Assembly: GCF_029854705.2 (NCBI RefSeq)
Contig: NZ_CP139035.1
Coordinates: forward strand, 3,410,001 to 3,474,000
Length of the DNA: 64,000 bases
From: Akkermansia sp. N21116
GTDB lineage: Bacteria; Verrucomicrobiota; Verrucomicrobiia; Verrucomicrobiales; Akkermansiaceae
Direction of reading: 5' to 3'
Made by a program: the position numbers and the translations under genes. Below, piece by piece: positions 44,475-51,299 of the stretch. The notes below the pieces were generated by a model that was not told the DNA's origin, ran no database searches, and saw only the letters and a list, made by a program, of their open reading frames with translations. The number at the start of each line of letters is the position of its first letter. Positions within the stretch are counted from its first letter, which is position 1.

Positions 44475-46232
44475 TTATCTGGTTATCTTCTTAATTCCTT
44501 CAATGATCTGTTCTCCGACAACCTTTTTAAGTGAACCGATGACCTTGCCCTTTAATAGGAGTTTCTTATCAACTACGAGATGTCTGGCAGTATGCACAGC
44601 GAAATTATCCTCTTCACTATTGGTGAAGACTTCAAAGATTATGGGATTGCCAAGCCGCTCCGGTGACAAAAAATGTTCGTAGTTGAGCAAGAATTCTTCT
44701 TTACCGGAAGCTGTCAGATATTCAAAGCCCAAGTCCTCGGCCATGTGCCTGACAAAACTTACCGATTTGTTCCCATAATGTCCCCCCCCCGCCATATATC
44801 TGTCTGCGTCTTCTTTGTTAAACGCAAAAACAGGATGCCAATACATCCGGAATTCTGTACCGTCTCCGTTATTAACCAACAATATTCTGACATTCTTCCC
44901 TACATGACGATTGCCTATGGCATTTAAATCATAAAAGAAGGCCAAATCTCCCGTCATAAGAAAATAAAGCTTATCCGGATTAGCCAGTGAAGCGCCTATC
45001 AAGGTAGAGGTAGCACCATCTATACCGAAACCGCCCACGTTACAACCGGACTGGACGCTGGATGGCAATTCGAAGAAGTTTCCGGCACGTAAGGAACCCA
45101 GAATACTGAAATGGATCGTAGAATCGGCAGGAAGCTTCGGAATTATCCGGGAAGCTATCCATACTTTTGTTAACGGCAGATCCGGAATTTTGCTAATAAA
45201 CTGGTTGTATTCAGCTTTATATCGCTCGATAATGTGCATCGGAGCAGGCTGTTTGTCCACTGAATAAATGTTGAAAAAAGTTTGCTCGCTCATTTCAAAA
45301 ATATAACGCAATTTACCGAAGCAGTCGCGTACCTTGCCGTCTTCGTTCACCCGCCACACTTCTTGGGCACTACCTCCAAGCCCTATGGAAAAATAGTCAC
45401 CGGACACCTCGCCAATATGAATCAACAGGCGCAACTTACCTAAGTCGGATTGATAAATCTCCTGCCCTCCTACTAATGAATAGTTGACATGATATGTTCC
45501 GTGATATCCACTTGTATGGTCACAGAATATGACGGCATTATTGACTTCACAAAATCTTTCGATGGCTGTGATTTCAGATTCGTTCCATCTCTTATGCGAA
45601 CCGACAAAAATGCCGATTCTTCCTTTCGGTAATTCCGGAAGTTTATCCCATACAGCAAAACGTTCTAATTTGCGTACCGCAGGCAATTCCCTGGTTGCAT
45701 AGTCACGGCTCGCAATTGACTCTACATTCAGATAGACGGGGCCGCCACCACGATGGCTTAACTCCAATAGAGCCTCATTCACTTTCAGCTCTGTTAACTT
45801 CTCATCTTTGATGGAATGGCATGAAGGTATATACGTATGGTACAGGGCAATATCATTGGGCAATACAGAATGGTCGATAACCTGCGCGAAATGATGCCCG
45901 ACTTTGTCGGCACCATGTGTGGTAGTAATGGCCAGAACGGGCAACTTGCGATAATAGGCTTCTGTCAATCCTGGCATATAATTACGTGAAGCTGTAGCTT
46001 CCGTACAGGTGATGACAACGGGCTCACCACTTTCTTCACATAACCCACATGCCATATAGGCGGCCGACCGTTCATCCACAGATGAATACATTTCAAACCA
46101 TGCATCATTCTGCATACTGGCAACCAGCGTATGATTTGTGGAACCTGGACTTGTTATGATTTTTTTGATGCCAAAAGCTTTCAACAAGGCTATGATAATC
46201 TGTAGATTTTTCTCATCTGTATAATAACGCAT
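44475..46232 (-). CDS. Thiamine-diphosphate-dependent enzyme, MenD-like
   Basis: A 585-aa enzyme of the ThDP decarboxylase/synthase superfamily. The activating Glu lies in VDERSAAYMACGL (about residue 54). The C-terminal PP domain has the ThDP motif: MTGDLAFFYDLNAIGN, ending LLVNNGDG. The two-domain order and length are MenD-like, but its place among capsule genes and beside an SDR argues against menaquinone synthesis. It might build an unusual branched sugar or acid substituent, as ThDP enzymes do in a few sugar pathways. A G9 tract (44782-44790) encodes the glycine triplet of YMAGGGHYG and would permit phase variation. Confidence 0.7.
   Translation of the reverse strand: MRYYTDEKNLQIIIALLKAFGIKKIITSPGSTNHTLVASMQNDAWFEMYSSVDERSAAYMACGLCEESGEPVVITCTEATASRNYMPGLTEAYYRKLPVLAITTTHGADKVGHHFAQVIDHSVLPNDIALYHTYIPSCHSIKDEKLTELKVNEALLELSHRGGGPVYLNVESIASRDYATRELPAVRKLERFAVWDKLPELPKGRIGIFVGSHKRWNESEITAIERFCEVNNAVIFCDHTSGYHGTYHVNYSLVGGQEIYQSDLGKLRLLIHIGEVSGDYFSIGLGGSAQEVWRVNEDGKVRDCFGKLRYIFEMSEQTFFNIYSVDKQPAPMHIIERYKAEYNQFISKIPDLPLTKVWIASRIIPKLPADSTIHFSILGSLRAGNFFELPSSVQSGCNVGGFGIDGATSTLIGASLANPDKLYFLMTGDLAFFYDLNAIGNRHVGKNVRILLVNNGDGTEFRMYWHPVFAFNKEDADRYMAGGGHYGNKSVSFVRHMAEDLGFEYLTASGKEEFLLNYEHFLSPERLGNPIIFEVFTNSEEDNFAVHTARHLVVDKKLLLKGKVIGSLKKVVGEQIIEGIKKITR
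44782..44790 (-). repeat. G9 tract in the ThDP-enzyme gene
   Basis: C9 on the plus strand. It encodes Ala-Gly-Gly-Gly in frame near codon 483. A slip would remove the last hundred residues. Confidence 0.92.
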
Positions 46233-46276
46233 TTGAATTATCTCCTCATTTTTTATTTAATCTTCGTATAGGATCA

Positions 46277-47161
46277 TTAAAAAGGATACTGAACGTCCTC
46301 ATAGGTAATCGTTCCGCCGCCTCCGGTCATATATACAATACTTCCCACTATCGTACGGCTCATATTGGATGTAAGGATGACAGCCATGTTCGCTATTTCT
46401 TCCGGCATGGCAAAGCGACCGAGCGGATTGTGACCAAATGCAAGATTCGGTTCTTTCGCTTGCTTTACCAACATCGGGGTAATGGTTGGTCCGGGTGCCA
46501 AGCCATTGACTACGATACCATGAGATATCAACGATTTAGCCATTCCCAACGTGAATTCTTTTATCCCGACCTTGCTCAAGGTATATACGCTTGCGGCAGG
46601 ACGCAGGCTCGATGCAGAAGCAATATTCAATATGTTCCCTTCAATATGATTATCCACCATATATCGGGCCACTAATTGGGAGAGGAAAAAAACTCCCTTC
46701 AGGTTGGTATCCATCACATTGTCATAATCTTCCTCTTTCGCAACACCGAATTGAGAACCTTGTATTCCCGCATTGTTTACTAAAATGCTTATTTCCATTC
46801 CCCCCCCAGAAAGTTTATTTTGAATTTCCGAAAAATTTGCTTCGAAAGTACCCACCTTACGATTATCCAAAACCTGATAGAAAACTTTGCCTTGACGGTC
46901 TGAAGATGCTACTAGTAATGAATTGACAGCATTCCTGCATCGTTCCTCGTCACGTCCGGTAATCACAACTGCGGCTGCACCAGCCCTAAGCATGGCATCG
47001 GCAATTACATATCCGATGCCACTGGTACCACCTGTAATCAAAGCTACCCTATCCTTGAGAAGTTCCGAAGCTCCCAACTGAGTGATTTGAGCTGTAAGTT
47101 GTATCGGGCGTTTGCCAAAAACGAATTTTAGCCCTTGCTTTAAGATTTTTTTTATTGCCAT
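46277..47161 (-). CDS. Short-chain dehydrogenase/reductase
   Basis: A 294-aa classical SDR. Cofactor motif ITGGTSGIGYVIADAM (T-G-x3-G-x-G) near residue 43, NNAG near 130, and the catalytic Ser...Y-x3-K as ASASS...YTLSK near 180-198. The C-terminal VYMTGGGGTITYE is FabG-like. An N-terminal extension of about 35 residues precedes the Rossmann fold. It probably works with the neighbouring ThDP enzyme on one substrate, reducing a keto group. A G8 tract (46800-46807) encodes the SGGG between the NAD-binding half and NNAG. Confidence 0.85.
   Translation of the reverse strand: MAIKKILKQGLKFVFGKRPIQLTAQITQLGASELLKDRVALITGGTSGIGYVIADAMLRAGAAAVVITGRDEERCRNAVNSLLVASSDRQGKVFYQVLDNRKVGTFEANFSEIQNKLSGGGMEISILVNNAGIQGSQFGVAKEEDYDNVMDTNLKGVFFLSQLVARYMVDNHIEGNILNIASASSLRPAASVYTLSKVGIKEFTLGMAKSLISHGIVVNGLAPGPTITPMLVKQAKEPNLAFGHNPLGRFAMPEEIANMAVILTSNMSRTIVGSIVYMTGGGGTITYEDVQYPF
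46800..46807 (-). repeat. G8 tract in the SDR gene
   Basis: C8 on the plus strand. It encodes Ser-Gly-Gly-Gly-Met in frame upstream of the NNAG motif. A slip would inactivate the reductase. Confidence 0.92.
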
Positions 47162-47162
47162 T

Positions 47163-48704
47163 TTATCTGTTTGACATTTTCTTGATAAGTTCCTTGCTTT
47201 TCACCACAATGAAATTCCGTTCGCTTCCGGTCAGTCCCCATCTGTAAATGATACTTCCTGTGGAAATAAAACTGATGGTAAAGACAAGTATCATGCGAGG
47301 CAGAGAAGGCGACATAAGATACACGACCATTCCTGGAAGTATAAATGCCGATATCGCCACAATACTGATGGGTTTAACGGCTTCAATCAAAAACGCCCTG
47401 AGTGGAAAATGAATCAGTTTTTTAAGGAATTGCAGGCGAATGATATTTAATGATACATAGATGACAATGAAGAATAAATAAGTACAGGAAGCACTGGCTC
47501 CTAATTCATACGCTATCCAAGTTAACGGGAATACCATTACTCCAATAAAAGAAACAGCCAACTGGTAATTCTTTATTTGTCCTGTAGAAATTATTCCATA
47601 GGACAATTCGTTCCCTGAAATACTGGCAAGAGAAGCTAATAAGACCAACCTGAGGAATATGGTACTCTGTTCGGGAACTTCTTTCAGCCATATACTTAAT
47701 ATTGTTTCAGCTTCCAACACAAATGGAACAACAAAAAAATACATGATAAAAAATACAAATTTTGTTCCTTGATTTAAGAGCTTGTACATATATTGCAAAT
47801 CCCCGGAGGCATAAGATTTGGTAATTTGGGGATTGATGGCTACCGTGAAATTGCTTACGAAATTCATCACAGCTCCATTCACTTGTACAGCTATTCCACG
47901 CGCAGCATTTACTGCAACTCCGAAATACATATTAATAAGCATGTTGACACCTTGTGTATTCAACAGATAAGAGGCGTTTCCCAAAAAATTCCATCCAGAA
48001 AATTCCAACATCTCTTTGAATACATTCCTATCCCAAACCAATAAATAAGATGCCTCCTCGAAATGTTTCTTACAATATACGCCATATATCATTCGAATAA
48101 TCAAGGCTACCAGCATTAAAAGAATGGCATATACAATAAGTTTGTCGTAAGATGATATGTAAAGCATGTACACAATAAGAAGTTTCAGCGTGACTTCAAA
48201 AATAGAGACATAAGCAAAGGCCGACATCTTTTCATGTGCTATGATTGCGGCATTGTAAGGAACACTAACCAGATTTATCATCAACGTGACAATAGAACAT
48301 TGCAGTACCCAGTTGGCAGCAAGCAATCTGTCGGCAGGAATATTCATTTTCTCGTTGAGAAACCATACTCCTACAATCTCGGCAATAAGAAGAATGCCGA
48401 TAGCAATGAAAAATTGTATGGTCACGGAGATACTGAATATCAATTTCAGCTTTTTTATATCCCCATGCCCAAGTTCAAAGGTAATGAATCGACTGATAGC
48501 AGAACTTAATGAACCAGAAAGTACCGTAAACATGGTAACGACACCGCCCACCACATTATAAATACCATAGTCGTCTACCCCAAGTGTTTCCAACACAATA
48601 CGACTAGTGTACAATGATACCGCCATTGTCAAAAGCATACGCATGTAAAGTAACAAGGTATTTTTGACTATGCGTTTTTTATTTGTAGAAATATCAGAAA
48701 CCAT
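47163..48704 (-). CDS. Polysaccharide flippase (Wzx, MOP superfamily)
   Basis: A 513-aa protein with about 12-14 hydrophobic helices, predicted to flip the undecaprenyl-linked repeat unit to the periplasm. The N-terminus KRIVKNTLLLYMRMLLTMAVSLYTSRIVLETLG with GVDDYGIYNVVGGV is characteristic of the polysaccharide biosynthesis (RfbX/MATE-like) family. Its stop is 1 nt from the SDR start, implying co-transcription. The upstream neighbour is an rmlA relic. Confidence 0.88.
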   Translation of the reverse strand: MVSDISTNKKRIVKNTLLLYMRMLLTMAVSLYTSRIVLETLGVDDYGIYNVVGGVVTMFTVLSGSLSSAISRFITFELGHGDIKKLKLIFSISVTIQFFIAIGILLIAEIVGVWFLNEKMNIPADRLLAANWVLQCSIVTLMINLVSVPYNAAIIAHEKMSAFAYVSIFEVTLKLLIVYMLYISSYDKLIVYAILLMLVALIIRMIYGVYCKKHFEEASYLLVWDRNVFKEMLEFSGWNFLGNASYLLNTQGVNMLINMYFGVAVNAARGIAVQVNGAVMNFVSNFTVAINPQITKSYASGDLQYMYKLLNQGTKFVFFIMYFFVVPFVLEAETILSIWLKEVPEQSTIFLRLVLLASLASISGNELSYGIISTGQIKNYQLAVSFIGVMVFPLTWIAYELGASASCTYLFFIVIYVSLNIIRLQFLKKLIHFPLRAFLIEAVKPISIVAISAFILPGMVVYLMSPSLPRMILVFTISFISTGSIIYRWGLTGSERNFIVVKSKELIKKMSNR

Positions 48705-48767
48705 TTATACACTTAACCTTCTTCTTTACGTGCAGCTTGGGATTGATTTTTGAAAGTTTCAATTGTT

Positions 48768-48860
48768 TCAATCGCTCACCTTCTCATGTTGCAATATCCT
48801 TGGCGGGGAGCTATACAAAAAACGAGTTCCGGGACCTCCGGCTAATACTATACCTTTCAT
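48768..48860 (-). pseudogene. 5' remnant of rmlA/rfbA (glucose-1-phosphate thymidylyltransferase)
   Basis: ATG at 48860 opens a 30-codon frame beginning MKGIVLAGGPGTR, which is the nucleotidyltransferase N-terminal signature of RmlA (usually GGSGTR), then FLYSSPPRILQ and a stop. The rest of the roughly 290-codon gene is missing. It starts 13 nt after the WecG stop, where a normal rmlA would sit in the operon. This is a deletion scar, and the locus therefore cannot make dTDP-sugars from this copy. Confidence 0.72.
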
Positions 48861-48872
48861 TGTTTTATTCTA

Positions 48873-49823
48873 TTATTGATCATTAACCATAAGGACAATA
48901 CTGACGTTTGCTGGCAGTTGCCAAAAGCGGGCATCATCGGTGATGATAGTAAAATGGGTTTCGGGGTGAGATTCGCAGGTCTCCAACAAAGAATCCAACT
49001 GTTCCGGACTTTGTCCGAAGGCTGTGATGAGTTCTTCTTTATCTTGTTCGATATGACGGCTCTGCAGGGATTGCAGTTCGCGGGTAAGTTTGGCGATGAG
49101 TTTGCGGTCTTTTTCGATGCGGAAAATGAGAGGGAGGGTTTTGACAATTCCTTTGCAGCGCGCGATTTGCTTTCCGGGTTCTGTCAGGATGCGATAAGCA
49201 AATTCGAGTTTCAAGGAGACCAACCATTGTGGCGCACGCTTGAGGCGACCACTGTAGAAATTGAACACGGCACCTACCCCCAGCATGACCCCCTGTTTCA
49301 AAAACGGACGCAGACTATTCATGAATTGTTCCTGCTTCGGGGCCCCCAAAGCCACCCAGATGATATCTATCTGCTTCTGGTTCAGCTTTTCGGCAATGGC
49401 AAGATAATCGAATTCATCGACCTCACGGTAAGGCAATGCCATGAAAAGCATATCTTGTACCTGGGGATTCCAGGAGGAGATCTTCTCCCTCAGAGCCTGG
49501 AGAGTGACATCATCCGTTCCAAGGAATGCCATGCGGTATTGCTCCGATGAAACGATATCTTGAAAAATTTGAGCTCCACAATATTGTTCGCGGCGAATCC
49601 CATACAGAAGACGCAGATAGAGGGGAACCCATCCACTGTCGCAAATGGCAAACATGGAATCGTACACGATCCGCCAGTACTCGGGGTTATGTTGGACATG
49701 GGTCAGCACATTGCCATCGGCTACACAGATATAGCCAGCTTCACAACGCGATACGGCTTCCCTGATGCGGCGATGTACCTCATCTTTGGAAAATTCGTAA
49801 CGTATTCTGAAGTAAGTTTCCAT
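48873..49823 (-). CDS. WecG/TagA/CpsF-family glycosyltransferase (GT26)
   Basis: A cytoplasmic GT-E fold enzyme that adds the second sugar (typically ManNAcA or ManNAc) to the undecaprenyl-linked first sugar. Family blocks: ICVADGNVLTHV, AICDSGWVPLYLRLLYG, MAFLGTDD, and the hallmark IIWVALGAPKQEQFMN near residue 155, then GVGAVFNFYSGRLKRAPQWL. After the usual end at about 245 there is a 70-residue extension with a coiled-coil-like KDRKLIAKLTRELQSLQSRH segment. ATG 49823 is preferred over 49838. It follows the initiating transferase, as expected. Confidence 0.86.
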   Translation of the reverse strand: METYFRIRYEFSKDEVHRRIREAVSRCEAGYICVADGNVLTHVQHNPEYWRIVYDSMFAICDSGWVPLYLRLLYGIRREQYCGAQIFQDIVSSEQYRMAFLGTDDVTLQALREKISSWNPQVQDMLFMALPYREVDEFDYLAIAEKLNQKQIDIIWVALGAPKQEQFMNSLRPFLKQGVMLGVGAVFNFYSGRLKRAPQWLVSLKLEFAYRILTEPGKQIARCKGIVKTLPLIFRIEKDRKLIAKLTRELQSLQSRHIEQDKEELITAFGQSPEQLDSLLETCESHPETHFTIITDDARFWQLPANVSIVLMVNDQ

Positions 49824-49844
49824 GTCCACACTCTCCATCGCGAT

Positions 49845-50567
49845 TCACTCGTTCCGACGACGAGCTTGATTTCCCCTAAGCCCCCTGGTTTCCGGATCTT
49901 TGGGAGGGATCGTACCTGAAGTGTGGTCGAAAACCTCCTGGCATTGATCGATCCCTTCCCTCTTGAGGACTTGGACGAAAGTGCCGAAGAGAATTTTAAG
50001 GTCCTGATAAAACGTCAGGTTGCGCTGGTATTCCAGATCCAGGCAAACACGCTGCCGGAAGGTCAGGTTGTTGCGTCCCTGGACCTGGGCCCGTCCTGTA
50101 ATGCCGGGGCTCAGAGCCATTCTCTTTTCCTGGACCAATGGCTCAAATCTAGCCATTTGCTCAGGAATCCATGGCCGGGGGCCAATCAGACTCATATCAC
50201 CTATAAAGACATTCACCAGTTCCGGTAACTCATCAATCGACGTAGCACGCAGAAAACGCCCCAGGGGACCGGTTCTCTCGGCATCGGGAAGAAGATTGCC
50301 GGAAGCATCCTTTTTGTCGTTCATCGTTTTAAATTTGATAATTTTAAACGGTTTCATGCCACGCCCCACCCGCTCCTGAATAAAGAAGGGGGTGCCCCGG
50401 TTGCAAAACAGGAGCAGCAGGCTTATGAACAGCAGGAAAGGCGACAGGACAATCAATCCGATCAGACTGGCGGCAATATCAATATGGCGCTTGAACCAGC
50501 ACGCGTAAATCCCCCTCTGAAGAGGAATGTCCACGATATTGGATAAGTTGTAGGATAAAGAGGGCAT
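49845..50567 (-). CDS. Undecaprenyl-phosphate sugar-1-phosphate transferase (initiating)
   Basis: A monotopic phosphoglycosyl transferase of 240 aa that loads the first sugar-phosphate onto undecaprenyl phosphate. One reentrant hydrophobic helix (about residues 30-55) precedes the conserved RVGRGMKPFKIIKFKTM block and SIDELPELVNVFIGDMSLIGPRP, which carries the catalytic D-E of the D-E-L-P motif, then PGITGRAQVQGRN. Small size means it lacks the N-terminal helices of WcaJ-type enzymes. The donor sugar is unknown. Confidence 0.92.
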   Translation of the reverse strand: MPSLSYNLSNIVDIPLQRGIYACWFKRHIDIAASLIGLIVLSPFLLFISLLLLFCNRGTPFFIQERVGRGMKPFKIIKFKTMNDKKDASGNLLPDAERTGPLGRFLRATSIDELPELVNVFIGDMSLIGPRPWIPEQMARFEPLVQEKRMALSPGITGRAQVQGRNNLTFRQRVCLDLEYQRNLTFYQDLKILFGTFVQVLKREGIDQCQEVFDHTSGTIPPKDPETRGLRGNQARRRNE

Positions 50568-50597
50568 CGTGCAATAGTAATGATAATGGTTTTATAC

Positions 50598-51266
50598 TTA
50601 ACCGCTCAGGCACATTTTACCTGCCATGGATGGGAAGTGTGAATCCGTGCCCCACCATGTGTAGTGATTGCCCGCACGCAGTTTGCGGGCGGTATCGGCG
50701 ACGGCTTTGCCGTAGAGGCCGGCGAGGGAACCGACGTTGCCCTGGAACTGGATGCCCCGGCTCCTCAGCCGGAGGAGTTCCGATTCCTGAAGGATACGCC
50801 CGTAGCGCTCGGGATGGGCGAGGACGGGGGTGTAGCCCTTGTCCTGCACCATGAGGAGCATGTCCATCCAGCCGGCGGGGAGGAAGTATTGCGGGAGTTC
50901 GACGAGCAGCAGGGTGCCGTCGTAGGTCAGCGGAGTATGGGTAGCAAGCTGGCATTCAAACTGTTCGTCGAGCATGTATTCGGCGGCAAGTTTGAGCTGG
51001 AAGCCTTCGTCCCCGGTGTCGGCCAGGAGTTGTTCGAAACGTTCCCGGAGGTAGTCCGGAGTGTTTTTCGGGTACCGCGCCATGATGTGCGGTGTGCAGT
51101 AGGCACCCTTGAGTCCCATGGATTTCAACCTGCGAATGATCCCGAGGCTGTCCTGCAGGCATGAAGCGCCGTCATCGACCCCCCAGAGGATATGCGTGTG
51201 CATATCCATGCCGTCCGGGAAGAGGCTGGATGATGAAAGCCGCCGTTTGAACAGGAATTCCAACAT
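50598..51266 (-). CDS. PHP-type protein-tyrosine phosphatase (CpsB/YwqE family)
   Basis: A manganese-dependent phosphatase of 222 aa that dephosphorylates the BY-kinase encoded next to it. PHP-domain motifs: D-M-H-T-H-I-L-W-G-V-D-D-G-A (residues 21-34) with the metal-binding HxH, AYCTPHIM, LAAEYMLDEQF, VLAHPERYG, and WWGTDSHF near the end. It sits 33 nt after the kinase gene, the standard pair that sets polysaccharide chain length. Confidence 0.9.
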   Translation of the reverse strand: MLEFLFKRRLSSSSLFPDGMDMHTHILWGVDDGASCLQDSLGIIRRLKSMGLKGAYCTPHIMARYPKNTPDYLRERFEQLLADTGDEGFQLKLAAEYMLDEQFECQLATHTPLTYDGTLLLVELPQYFLPAGWMDMLLMVQDKGYTPVLAHPERYGRILQESELLRLRSRGIQFQGNVGSLAGLYGKAVADTARKLRAGNHYTWWGTDSHFPSMAGKMCLSG

Positions 51267-51299
51267 GGTGATGAATAGGGGAGTCGTGACGGGAAGAAA

